NCBI GenBank assembly: GCA_017656345.1
Contig: JACDNZ010000004.1
Coordinates: forward strand, 37,566 to 101,565
Length of the DNA: 64,000 nt
Reading direction: 5' to 3'
Source: Thermosipho sp. (in: thermotogales)
GTDB lineage: Bacteria > Thermotogota > Thermotogae > Thermotogales > Fervidobacteriaceae
Shown here piece by piece: positions 16,342 through 24,441 of the stretch. The notes beneath the pieces were generated by a model, which was given only the letters and a program-made list of their open reading frames with translations, had not been told where the DNA came from and ran no database searches. Numbering within the stretch: the stretch's first letter is position 1; each line of letters opens with the position of its first letter. The position numbers and the translations under genes were made by a program.

Positions 16342-17700
16342 TTACATCCCTCCCAGAACGTTAGTAACGTATGCTCGATAATTGGTTAAACCATCTGCAA
16401 TGTTTTGAGCCATTTTTAAATATAAATCCGGGAAAATTCCAATAAATATAATCAGCAATGCAACTATTAAAAGAATCAAATTCACATTCCATGAAATTTT
16501 CTGTTTTTCTTCTCCGGTATTAGTTGAATGCCATAGTTTTATATTCCATTTCAAAATATATGCAGCTTCTATAACTGTAGCAAATAATACAACAGCTGGA
16601 AGTAAATAATTATCTTTTGAAAATGCTAATTGTAAAATCAATAATTTACTCCTAAAACCAGCAAAAAGAGGAAAACCTATAAGTGAGAACGAAGCAATAC
16701 TAAACGATACACCAGCAATTTTATTCTCAGTAAAATTATGAGCTATAGTAGCCGCAATTATGAACAATACTAGCTTTGCTGAAATATCATTTAGTAAATG
16801 GAAATAACCAAACTTAATCGCTTCATAACCTCCCAAAGAAATCGTACTTAAAACAAGACCAGCTTGAGCTATAGATGAAAAAGCAAGTGCTTTAATAAGC
16901 TTATTTTGTCTCAATGCTGCAAGTTCACCAAGCACAATTGTTAAAAGTCCAAAAATGAAAACTACATCAAGAAAATAACCATGAAAAACTGTAATAAAGA
17001 TTCTTCCAAAAAGGTACATTATTGTGAAAGTAACTCCTGTTCCAAGAATTACCGGTGTTAATGGTGAACCGGAATCATAAACATCAGGTACCCAACCAGC
17101 AAGCGGAAAAATTTTTGACTCTACACCTATACCGATAAAAATTAATAACGCGACAATTGGCAAGAAACCTTCTTTAATATTCACAGAAATATCTGCAAAA
17201 TTCAAAGAACCTGTTCCAATATATGCATAAATTGCTCCTAAAAGATAAAATGCACCAGAAATACCTCCCAAAATCAAGTACTTAAATGCACCGTATGGAT
17301 TTTTTCTTGAAAAAGCAATAATGTAAGCAGCAACAGCCGTTATTTCTAAAAAGACAAATGAATTGAAAATATCTCCGGTTAAAACCAGACCATTGGTTGA
17401 AGCTAAAAGAATAAGTAAAACTACTGAATATCCTTTTTCAACTATCTGAGGCATCAAAGAAATCAAAAGAAATACAATATTCACAACTAACAATGAGTAA
17501 TAGCTTGCACTATCTAACACCAAAACTATACCGAATGGGGCTTTCCAACCACCCATTGCATTTGTCTGATCAGGTGATAACAATAAAAGAATTATCAAAG
17601 TTGTAATTACAACTAATGGAAGAATATATTTAGCTTTCTCTTTAAAAGGAATAAAAAGGAAACCAGCCAGTAAAGGTATTATAATTAATAAAGCACTCAT
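16342..17700 (-). CDS. NuoN/MrpD-type antiporter-like subunit
   Basis: This 452-residue polytopic membrane protein has the MrpD/NuoN signature: FIGIGVESKIFPLAGWVPDVYDSGSPLTPVILGTGV near residue 190, a Glu on an early helix (FVFLEITAVAAYI) and LIKALAFSSIAQAGLVLS near 275. It is the second ion-translocating unit. Together with the MrpC, B, G, F and E homologues it makes a nearly complete Mrp-like Na+/H+ antiporter module. It overlaps the MrpC gene by 4 bases. Confidence 0.82.
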   Translation of the reverse strand: MSALLIIIPLLAGFLFIPFKEKAKYILPLVVITTLIILLLLSPDQTNAMGGWKAPFGIVLVLDSASYYSLLVVNIVFLLISLMPQIVEKGYSVVLLILLASTNGLVLTGDIFNSFVFLEITAVAAYIIAFSRKNPYGAFKYLILGGISGAFYLLGAIYAYIGTGSLNFADISVNIKEGFLPIVALLIFIGIGVESKIFPLAGWVPDVYDSGSPLTPVILGTGVTFTIMYLFGRIFITVFHGYFLDVVFIFGLLTIVLGELAALRQNKLIKALAFSSIAQAGLVLSTISLGGYEAIKFGYFHLLNDISAKLVLFIIAATIAHNFTENKIAGVSFSIASFSLIGFPLFAGFRSKLLILQLAFSKDNYLLPAVVLFATVIEAAYILKWNIKLWHSTNTGEEKQKISWNVNLILLIVALLIIFIGIFPDLYLKMAQNIADGLTNYRAYVTNVLGGM

Positions 17701-18041
17701 TCTTCCGCCTCCTTTGTGGCGATCTGTTCAACATCCAAAGTTCCGTATTTTTCGTATACCTTAATTAACAATGAAGCTCCTAATGCTAATGTACCAACTC
17801 CAATAACAATTGCTGTAAGAACCAAAGCTTGTGGCAATGGATCAACAAAATTTGCAATCGGTGTATATTTAGAATAAATTGGAGCTTCTTTTCCCTCAAT
17901 ATAACCAAGTGAAATAATAAATATATTAACAGCAGTATCTACAATTGTAAGCGAAACAAGATGTTTAAACAAATTCTTTTGCGTTAAAAAACCGTAAATA
18001 CCTACACCAATTAATATAAATGCAATATAATAAACCATCAT
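17697..18041 (-). CDS. mrpC: MrpC/NuoK-like subunit
   Basis: This 114-residue three-helix protein of the MnhC/NuoK family contains NLFKHLVSLTIVDTAVNIFIISLGYI and the conserved PLPQALVLTAIVIGVG segment near residue 70. It forms part of the antiporter arm. It overlaps both neighbours (4 bases downstream and 1 base upstream). Two adjacent ATG codons are possible starts after GGAGGG. Confidence 0.85.
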   Translation of the reverse strand: MMVYYIAFILIGVGIYGFLTQKNLFKHLVSLTIVDTAVNIFIISLGYIEGKEAPIYSKYTPIANFVDPLPQALVLTAIVIGVGTLALGASLLIKVYEKYGTLDVEQIATKEAEE

Positions 18042-18760
18042 TATCCCTCCCTATGCAAGTCGGCAACAATTCCAGATAGTTCAGCACCAACTTTAAAACC
18101 AATTAAAATGTAAACAATAGGAACAATACCCGCACTAAACAAATCTCCAACAATACCTGTGGGAAGGAAATTTATTAAAAAAACTCCAGCAATAGCTAAT
18201 CCAACGAGTCCAGTAACAATATATAAGCTTCCTGAAATACCTTCAACAAATTTCGGAGTTTTTGATAAATCAAATTCTTCATTGGAAAGATATAAGAGTA
18301 AAATACCGGCTGCAATAATCGTTCCTCCAGGAAAACCTCCACCCGGAGTTAAATGTCCATGAATAAAAATGTACGTACCAAATAAAATTATTAAAGGCAG
18401 TAAAATACCTACTGAAACCCTCAATATAAAATTTGGTCGTCTACCATATTTTTTTCTTCTAATACCATTCAAAACCAAACTGACTCCAAGTGCTGCTGTG
18501 AAAAGAACAGTCACTTCACCCAGAGTATCAAAAGATCTATAATCTACAACTATTGACGTTACAACATTAGCTGCACCATTTTCTAAACTTTCTGATTCAT
18601 TATATTTAACATTTCCACCATTGCCATTGACATTTTTATCAATATAGGCTTCCGAAACTTTCGAAATATTTACACTTCCATATTTTGGAAGTAAAGACAA
18701 TGTGTTAATAAAAAACATAATAAGACCAAAAACAATAACTATTGATATAAATCTTCTCAT
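18041..18760 (-). CDS. mrpB: MrpB-like subunit with MbhE-like N-terminal extension
   Basis: This 239-residue protein joins two modules. Residues 1-100 resemble MbhE (a first helix, then NVVTSIVVDYRSFDTLGEVTVLFTAALGV), and residues 100-239 are MnhB-like (PNFILRVSVGILLPLIILFGTYIFIHGHLTPGGGFPGG). A low-complexity loop rich in Asn and Gly (about residues 44-60) lies between the first helix and the second segment. In many genomes these are separate genes. The gene is translationally coupled on both sides. Confidence 0.82.
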   Translation of the reverse strand: MRRFISIVIVFGLIMFFINTLSLLPKYGSVNISKVSEAYIDKNVNGNGGNVKYNESESLENGAANVVTSIVVDYRSFDTLGEVTVLFTAALGVSLVLNGIRRKKYGRRPNFILRVSVGILLPLIILFGTYIFIHGHLTPGGGFPGGTIIAAGILLLYLSNEEFDLSKTPKFVEGISGSLYIVTGLVGLAIAGVFLINFLPTGIVGDLFSAGIVPIVYILIGFKVGAELSGIVADLHREG

Positions 18761-18996
18761 TGACTATCACCACCCATTTTATTCAGCGCGAGAACTAATA
18801 CAGCAGTTGCCAGACCAGCTCCAACTGCTGCCTCAGTTATTGCCACATCAGGTGCTTTCATAATTACAAATAAAAATACAGTAAGAAGACTCATAAGTGA
18901 TAGAGCAATGAAAGAATCTAACATTTTTTTCGCTTCAACTGCAAAAATGGCTGAAATTATTATTAATATCCCTACAAAAATAGTTACTCCTGTCAT
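18757..18996 (-). CDS. MbhD-like subunit (DUF4040, C-terminal MrpA-type segment)
   Basis: This 79-residue membrane protein has three short helices and the motif MKAPDVAITEAAVGAGLATAV typical of MbhD and of the C-terminal part of MrpA. The Glu in TEAAVG is thought to sit in the ion path. It is encoded separately from a large MrpA subunit, as in Mbh and Mbx operons. It overlaps both neighbours by 4 bases. Confidence 0.82.
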   Translation of the reverse strand: MTGVTIFVGILIIISAIFAVEAKKMLDSFIALSLMSLLTVFLFVIMKAPDVAITEAAVGAGLATAVLVLALNKMGGDSQ

Positions 18997-19313
18997 TTGT
19001 TCCCACCACCCTTGTATTCGTCGACTTTAGTCTTGTCAGTTGGCTTAATACCTTTTAAATAGGCTGCTCTTGCCAAAACAGAACTTCCTACAGGATTAGT
19101 CAAAGCAATAAAAGCAATTATTATTAAAGCTTTAGGCAAAAATTCCAGGTTCACTAATCCAACACCCAAAATGACAGAGAACGACCCTAAGGTTGTAGCC
19201 TTAGTTCCCGCTTGAAGTCTGTTATAAACATCTGGCATTCTAAAAATTCCAAGACCACCTAAAAAGTAAAAAAATGCTCCAATTCCAATTAAAATATAGC
19301 CGATTGTAATCAT
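18993..19313 (-). CDS. mrpG: MrpG-like subunit
   Basis: This 106-residue protein of the MnhG/PhaG family has three helices and the conserved segment GIFRMPDVYNRLQAGTKATTLG near residue 22. It is a small structural subunit of the Mrp-like module and overlaps its neighbours by 4 bases. Confidence 0.87.
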   Translation of the reverse strand: MITIGYILIGIGAFFYFLGGLGIFRMPDVYNRLQAGTKATTLGSFSVILGVGLVNLEFLPKALIIIAFIALTNPVGSSVLARAAYLKGIKPTDKTKVDEYKGGGNK

Positions 19314-19567
19314 TTTTTCCCCTCCAAATGACGAGCAATAACAACTGTTTCAACAAAAGAAAGAAGCCCATAAACTAAAGCAATATCAAGATACAATCCG
19401 TTATTAAAAACCAGTGCAAGAAATACAATTGTCCCAGTTAAAACCACATTTAATGTATCTAGGGCAGCCAACCGATCAGCACTACTTGGACCTAAAAGAA
19501 TTCTCAAAAACGAAAACAAAATTCCCAAACCAACAAATCCAAAATACACATAGTTTAATATATTCAT
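19310..19567 (-). CDS. mrpF: MrpF-like subunit
   Basis: This 85-residue protein of the MnhF/PhaF family has three helices, with LLGPSSADRLAALDTLNV near residue 25 and the Asp in YLDIALVYGLLSFVETVVIAR. Its ATG overlaps the stop of the MrpE gene. Confidence 0.87.
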   Translation of the reverse strand: MNILNYVYFGFVGLGILFSFLRILLGPSSADRLAALDTLNVVLTGTIVFLALVFNNGLYLDIALVYGLLSFVETVVIARHLEGKK

Positions 19568-20046
19568 TCATATACCCCCTTTAAAATTCTTTCGAAAACT
19601 CCAGCAATCTTTTCTTTCTTTTCTTTTTCATCAAGGGTTTTTACATCGATCCAGTGAATAATCAGCTCATCATCTTCAATATCTAAAGTTAAAGTTCCGG
19701 GGGTTAAAGTAATAGAATTAGCAAGTGCAAGTTTAGCAGCATCTTTTTTCAAGTTAGTTTTAATTTTTACAAAACCAGGGTTGAGCGGTAAAGAGGGATT
19801 CAGTACTCTAACTGCAACATCAAAATTTGCTTTTAACATTTGCCAAATAAAAACCGGTAAATAAATAAAAATAAATTTTATAATTCGCACTGGAAACTTG
19901 AAGTCAAATCTTATACCATAAAATCTTTTCAAAATAATTGATACAACCAAAGATACAAAAAAACCAACAATCAATTCTTTGACGTCAGTAAAGCTCGTCA
20001 AAATCATCCAAGTGAAAAATGTCACAATTAACACTGAAAATGACAT
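19564..20046 (-). CDS. mrpE: MrpE-like subunit, first gene of the Mbx operon
   Basis: This 160-residue protein of the MnhE family has N-terminal helices followed by a cytoplasmic domain with LALANSITLTPGTLTLDIEDDELIIHWID (about residues 108-136), the family signature. It is the promoter-proximal gene of the 14-gene minus-strand operon that runs to 9078. AAGGAGGG lies 6 bases before the ATG. Confidence 0.87.
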   Translation of the reverse strand: MSFSVLIVTFFTWMILTSFTDVKELIVGFFVSLVVSIILKRFYGIRFDFKFPVRIIKFIFIYLPVFIWQMLKANFDVAVRVLNPSLPLNPGFVKIKTNLKKDAAKLALANSITLTPGTLTLDIEDDELIIHWIDVKTLDEKEKKEKIAGVFERILKGVYE

Positions 20047-20112
20047 AAATTTCCCTCCTTCAAAGGAACTTATTGTTTTTTTGGATATTTTTGGTCGACA
20101 TTAACCGACTAT

Positions 20113-20140
20113 ATTTTATCATAATTTAATTTTTATTCAA
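20113..20140 (-). promoter_or_regulatory. candidate promoter of the Mbx operon
   Basis: On the minus strand TTGAAT (20135-20140), 16 bases, TAAAAT (20113-20118), with TG one base before the -10 (extended -10). The stretch TTAAATTATG-TAAAATAT is almost identical to the oppA promoter region at 32678. A GTCG/CGAC inverted repeat (20094-20109) lies just downstream, inside the leader. Confidence 0.5.
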
Positions 20141-20294
20141 ATAGATTTTTGGGAAATATCCTCAAAGATTTCTTATATTATTGTTAATACTTATTTTTCA
20201 AGTCATTTTTTTATTATTTTTTCTAATTTTAGTTTATTTCCACAAAATACATCTGATTTTTTATTTTTAATTTGTGAATTTTATTGTATAATTA

Positions 20295-20312
20295 TTGTGA
20301 GTAAGTTCACAA
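20295..20312. promoter_or_regulatory. Rex operator between the divergent Mbx and rex operons
   Basis: TTGTGAGTAAGTTCACAA matches the Rex consensus TTGTGA-N6-TCACAA at all 12 defined positions. A TATAAT at 20287-20292 lies 2 bases upstream on the plus strand, so Rex bound here would repress its own gene. The Mbx promoter is about 155 bases away on the other strand, so effects on it are less certain. Confidence 0.85.
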
Positions 20313-20342
20313 TTGAATGTGAAAGGGGGAAAATTCTAACAT

Positions 20343-20972
20343 ATGAAAGACAAAAGAAAAATACCCAAACCTGTTATTAAAAGAATGGGACTTTATTATC
20401 GTTGTTTAAATAAGCTATATGAAGAAGGAATCGAATATGTTGCTTCAAAAGATATTGCTGCTAGATTAGGAATAAAATCAAGTCAAGTTAGAAAAGATTT
20501 ATCTTACTTTGGTGAATTTGGAAAAAGAGGCGTGGGTTATAATGTTGACCAACTTATGAAAAAATTAGAGGATATCATCGGTGTAAATAAAATCTGGAAT
20601 GTTATCGTTATTGGTGCCGGAAACATTGGAACTGCTATTGTTAATTACCCGGGGTTAAAAAAAGAAAAATTCAATATTATAGGAGTATTTGACGCTGATC
20701 GTTCGAAAGTTGGAAAAAAATTGGGTAAATTATCAGTTACGCATTTTTCTGAACTTGAAAAATTTTTTAATAAAAACATTGTTGATCTAGTTGTTTTAGC
20801 TGTACCTGAAAACGCTGCTCAAATGGTTGTTGAAGAACTAGAAAAATACAATATAAAAGGTATAATCAATTTTGCTCCAATTAAGCTTAGAACTAAAATC
20901 CCGGTAGAAGATGTTGACATTACATTATCATTTAAATCTCTTGTTTTCAGAATTGAAAGAGAAATAAAATAG
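20343..20972 (+). CDS. rex: redox-sensing transcriptional repressor Rex
   Basis: This 209-residue protein has an N-terminal winged helix (KPVIKRMGLYYRCLNKLYEEG, then SKDIAARLGIKSSQVRKDLSYFGEFGKRGVGY, residues 8-62) and a C-terminal Rossmann domain with VIGAGNIGTAIVNYPG (about 88-103) that binds NADH or NAD+. NADH releases Rex from DNA, so it switches on NADH-consuming pathways when the ratio is high. A perfect Rex site and a TATAAT precede it, showing autoregulation. It heads an operon with the LUD-domain gene and faces the Mbx operon. Confidence 0.95.
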   Translation: MKDKRKIPKPVIKRMGLYYRCLNKLYEEGIEYVASKDIAARLGIKSSQVRKDLSYFGEFGKRGVGYNVDQLMKKLEDIIGVNKIWNVIVIGAGNIGTAIVNYPGLKKEKFNIIGVFDADRSKVGKKLGKLSVTHFSELEKFFNKNIVDLVVLAVPENAAQMVVEELEKYNIKGIINFAPIKLRTKIPVEDVDITLSFKSLVFRIEREIK

Positions 20973-20984
20973 GAGGAAAATATC

Positions 20985-21626
20985 ATGAGGGAAGAACTCT
21001 ACAAATGGAAATATAACATGCTCGCAATTAAAGTTGCTGATGCTTTAAACAAAAAAGGGCATGATTCATACATAGTCAAGAATTCAAAAGAAGCTTTAGA
21101 AAAAATAATCAAAATAATTCCAGAAGGTTCAAAAGTAGCTACAGGTGGTTCTCTTACTTTAACTAAAATTGGTCTTCTAGATGTTTTAAGGAACGGTAAC
21201 TATGAGTTTTTAGACAGATATTCTGCTAAAACCAACGAAGAAAAAGAGAAAATAGAAAGAGAAGCTTTCTTTGCTGACTACTATCTTTGCAGTGCAAATG
21301 CTATTACTGAATCCGGTGAAATTGCTCTTTTAGACGGCAATGGTAATAGAGTCGCAGCCGTAATATTCGGACCTAAGAATGTTATTTTAGTAACAAGTAT
21401 TAATAAAATTGTAAAGAATCTAGAAGAAGCACGAGAAAGAATAAGGTACATTTCTCCCATGAATACTAAAAGATTAAATTTAAACACCCCATGTGTTCAA
21501 ACCGGTTATTGTGTAAATTGTTCTTCACACCAAAGAATATGTAACTATTATACAATCATAGAATCAGGATATAGACATCCTGGAAGAATCAAAGTAATAC
21601 TTGTCCTCGAAGAACTCGGTTTATAA
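20985..21626 (+). CDS. LUD-domain protein (LutC/YkgG-like, former DUF162)
   Basis: This 213-residue protein has the LUD fold signatures: VATGGSLTLTKIGLLDVLRNG near residue 49, NAITESGEIALLDGNGNRVAAVIFGP near 105 and VSKIVKNLEEARERI-like text near 142. LutC/LutB relatives take part in lactate oxidation, but this stand-alone type is of unknown function. The C-terminal part has CVQTGYCVNCSSHQRIC, a four-cysteine cluster around residues 168-184 that could bind an Fe-S cluster or zinc. It follows rex by 12 bases, so it is probably Rex-controlled and redox related. Confidence 0.8.
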   Translation: MREELYKWKYNMLAIKVADALNKKGHDSYIVKNSKEALEKIIKIIPEGSKVATGGSLTLTKIGLLDVLRNGNYEFLDRYSAKTNEEKEKIEREAFFADYYLCSANAITESGEIALLDGNGNRVAAVIFGPKNVILVTSINKIVKNLEEARERIRYISPMNTKRLNLNTPCVQTGYCVNCSSHQRICNYYTIIESGYRHPGRIKVILVLEELGL

Positions 21627-21637
21627 TTTCTTAAATG

Positions 21638-21663
21638 CAAAGGGGTCTGTACAGACCCCTTTG
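21638..21663. terminator. bidirectional terminator, perfect 26-bp palindrome
   Basis: CAAAGGGGTCTGT (21638-21650) is followed directly by its reverse complement (21651-21663), then TTTTC. It separates the convergent rex-LUD operon and the 5'-nucleotidase operon. Confidence 0.85.
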
Positions 21664-21669
21664 TTTTCA

Positions 21670-23469
21670 TTAAAAACCAATAGCGTCTCTTAATGGTGGT
21701 AAAGTATCAATATAATTACGATAATATACAAGTTTCATACCTGGAACAATTAAATCAGGATTTTTAATATTATTCCAAGAAATTAAATCGCTAATTGATA
21801 CTCCAAGTCTTTGGGCAATTTCCCAAAGAGTTTCTCCACTATTCACAACGTATTCAAATCGAATAACTGTTGTCCAGTTATGATCGACACTTGCATTAAT
21901 TACCTTATGATCAAGAATGAAATTTGCAATTAACTCTGGAACATCTAACATAACTTCCCTTACAACTGGCTTATCTTTAAACATTCCATATTCTTCACTA
22001 CTGACCCTATAACTGTTTAAAACTATCTCATATTCTTGTTCCATATCAAGCGGTGCATTTTCAAACATAAGGTCAATTATTCGCTCACCTACTGGATTAT
22101 TCAAAACAATTTTATAATCTATTCCTTCCCACATATCATAGTCATAATGTTTATAATCACTCCAATTCGTATTTATTCTTACTTTGTAATTTTCATATAC
22201 AAAATATTCTGCACTCTTTTCCAAGGCTGCCTTAATATCTTTACCTTTTACTTTCAAGACTTTTAAAGTATAAGGATGCACATAGACTTCATATATATCT
22301 CTTACTGTAATTGGGCCTTCTTTCCATCCTTTAATATCATCATTAAACAAAGCTGTAGATGAGATTTTCACCTGACTCCAGTACATCTGAACTTTATTAA
22401 TAAACTCAATTAAACTATTATCTTCAAGTCTTGCCAATAGAGGATTTTCAATCCAAAAGTCTCCTTTGGCATAACCGATAGGTTGATCAAGCCATTCTTG
22501 AACTTTCATTTCATATTCTCTTACTAAAAAAAGAACTTCGTCATCTACATCGAAATCCTTAACAGGTATTTCTTCAACAGTACTATCGACCACTTTCCAT
22601 TTTCCATTATCATTTTCTAATTTCAAAACAATTTTACCTAAATATTGTCCCCATTTCCCTGGCATAGAAACAGGTATATTATTAATCTTAGTTGCAACTA
22701 CCTTATGTTGATGTCCCAAAAGTAAAACATCGATTTCTGGAATCTCTTGAAGTAATTGATATGCCTGATTTTCACCTACCCGTTCCTCAACTAGTGTTCC
22801 TGTTTTGGGGTCTCGTTCTAATCCCCCGTGATATGAAACAATCAAGATATCTACTTTCTCTTTATTTTTTAATATATCAATATATTTTTTTGCAACTTCA
22901 ATTGGGTCTAAGAATTCAATCTCTTTAATATTATTTGGATCTTCCCAATTCGGAACATATTTTGTCGTAAGTCCTAAGATTCCTACTTTAATATCATCAA
23001 TATTAACAATATGATATGGCTGAAACACCGGATCATTAGTTCCTTTTTTTACTATATTAGCACTTAAAGCTGAGAATTGCGCTTCAGAAATTGCTTTACT
23101 CAATACATTTAAACCATAATCAAAATCATGATTTCCTATTGTCCAAGCTGAATATCCAAGTTTATTCATAATTAAAATCATTGGATCAACTGAAGTATTG
23201 TCTATTCTCGCATGATAATATTCTAATGGCGTTCCCTGGATTAAATCACCCGAATCAATTAAAAGTACATTTGAAAAATTCTCCCTTATCTGTTTTATAA
23301 TTGTTGCTAATTTTCCAAGCCCAACATTCGAAGGTTCATTAGTTGCATAATCAACGGGCAGTACATTACCATGAAGATCACTTGTATGCAAAATAACCAG
23401 TTCAGTTGTTTCTGCAAAGTACCATATAAACATTGAAAGAATAATAAAAGTAGTAAGTAATTTTTTCAT
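21670..23469 (-). CDS. secreted 5'-nucleotidase / metallophosphoesterase with LysM domain
   Basis: This 599-residue protein begins with a signal peptide (MKKLLTTFIILSMFIWYFA). A calcineurin-like phosphoesterase domain follows with the metal-ligand motifs HTSDLHGN near residue 28, DSGDLIQG near 71, GNHDFDYG near 116 and LLGHQHK near 250, then the UshA-type 5'-nucleotidase C-terminal domain, and finally a LysM repeat (about 540-585, YVVNSGETLWEIAQRLGVSI) that binds peptidoglycan. It would hydrolyse extracellular nucleotides while held at the cell wall or beneath the toga. It lies 15 bases after thymidine kinase, consistent with nucleoside salvage. Confidence 0.85.
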   Translation of the reverse strand: MKKLLTTFIILSMFIWYFAETTELVILHTSDLHGNVLPVDYATNEPSNVGLGKLATIIKQIRENFSNVLLIDSGDLIQGTPLEYYHARIDNTSVDPMILIMNKLGYSAWTIGNHDFDYGLNVLSKAISEAQFSALSANIVKKGTNDPVFQPYHIVNIDDIKVGILGLTTKYVPNWEDPNNIKEIEFLDPIEVAKKYIDILKNKEKVDILIVSYHGGLERDPKTGTLVEERVGENQAYQLLQEIPEIDVLLLGHQHKVVATKINNIPVSMPGKWGQYLGKIVLKLENDNGKWKVVDSTVEEIPVKDFDVDDEVLFLVREYEMKVQEWLDQPIGYAKGDFWIENPLLARLEDNSLIEFINKVQMYWSQVKISSTALFNDDIKGWKEGPITVRDIYEVYVHPYTLKVLKVKGKDIKAALEKSAEYFVYENYKVRINTNWSDYKHYDYDMWEGIDYKIVLNNPVGERIIDLMFENAPLDMEQEYEIVLNSYRVSSEEYGMFKDKPVVREVMLDVPELIANFILDHKVINASVDHNWTTVIRFEYVVNSGETLWEIAQRLGVSISDLISWNNIKNPDLIVPGMKLVYYRNYIDTLPPLRDAIGF

Positions 23470-23484
23470 AAATTCACCCCTAAA

Positions 23485-24033
23485 CTATCCTTTCAACTTT
23501 TTTAAACATTCTCTACAAACCGCTATATATTTATCCTTACCTCCAACATCAATTTCCCCACCATCAGGAACTATCTTATAAGAATACGTTGCTCTATGTT
23601 CACCACATTTCTCACAAACTGCCCTTTTCTTTATTACTTCATCTGCGATTGCTAGAAGTTTTGAAGTTGTTTCAAACGGATTTTCTAAATATGAAATATC
23701 AAGGCCAGCACAATACACATCAATACCTTTAAATACTAGTTCTTTTGCAATCTCAACTAATTGAACATCCAAAAACTGGATTTCATCAACAAAAACTGCA
23801 TCTATATCTTCTGTTATATAATCAAGTATCTCACTTGCCTTTGTTATTCTATGAGCCTTCACCTGAAATCCTGTATGTGTTGAAACAGTATCTATACCAT
23901 ATCTATTATCAATCGATGGCTTAAATACTATTGTTTTTTTCCTACCTATATTGTAAATTTCAACGAAAGATAACAATTCAGTTGTTTTCCCAGAATACAT
24001 TGGCCCAGTTATTACTGTTATTTTTCCAACCAT
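23485..24033 (-). CDS. tdk: thymidine kinase
   Basis: This 182-residue type II thymidine kinase has the P-loop GPMYSGKTTELL (residues 10-21), VDEIQFLD near 88 and the zinc-binding motif CEKCGEH with a second pair CRECLKK near the C-terminus. It phosphorylates thymidine with ATP for DNA synthesis. It lies between the 5'-nucleotidase and PadR genes in one minus-strand run, and the ATG follows a GGGGGAGA site. Confidence 0.93.
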   Translation of the reverse strand: MVGKITVITGPMYSGKTTELLSFVEIYNIGRKKTIVFKPSIDNRYGIDTVSTHTGFQVKAHRITKASEILDYITEDIDAVFVDEIQFLDVQLVEIAKELVFKGIDVYCAGLDISYLENPFETTSKLLAIADEVIKKRAVCEKCGEHRATYSYKIVPDGGEIDVGGKDKYIAVCRECLKKLKG

Positions 24034-24062
24034 GAAATCTCCCCCTTTAATTTACTTTAAAT

Positions 24063-24437
24063 TTACTCATTTTCATCAAAATTTTTGTATTCTTTTAGAA
24101 ACAATTTCAATTGATTATACAAATTCTCAATCTCTCTAGTTATAAAATCCAAATACCGTTCACCTTCTGGAGTAATTTTATAAACCTTTCTAAAAGGTCC
24201 TCCACCGGCTTCAAGATCATAAGTAATAAGGCCATTTACTTCCATCTTTCTCAACAAATTATAAACAACAGCTGGATCATGTTTAAAATCATAGAAGTCT
24301 GCTTCCAATAATCTTTGAATTAACTCATAACCATGTGAAGGATTTTTTTTGAGTAATAATAATAAGGTAGCTGATAAAAAATCACCTAACACAAATCCCC
24401 TTCTTCCATGTGGCCCTTTTCCAAAACCTCTAGGCAC
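24063..24437 (-). CDS. PadR-family regulator with Gly/Arg-rich N-terminus
   Basis: This 124-residue protein has a PadR winged helix (LLKKNPSHGYELIQRLLEA, then DPAVVYNLLRKMEVNGLITYD and KVYKITPEGERYLD) and a C-terminal helix. The start is GTG at 24437, with GGAGGTG 5 bases upstream; an upstream ATG has no such site. The N-terminus begins MPRGFGKGPHGRRGF, resembling the repeats of the small proteins encoded at 25421-25889. It follows the radical SAM gene by 4 bases. Its target is unknown; the Gly-rich genes are candidates. Confidence 0.83.
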   Translation of the reverse strand: MPRGFGKGPHGRRGFVLGDFLSATLLLLLKKNPSHGYELIQRLLEADFYDFKHDPAVVYNLLRKMEVNGLITYDLEAGGGPFRKVYKITPEGERYLDFITREIENLYNQLKLFLKEYKNFDENE

Positions 24438-24441
24438 GTAT

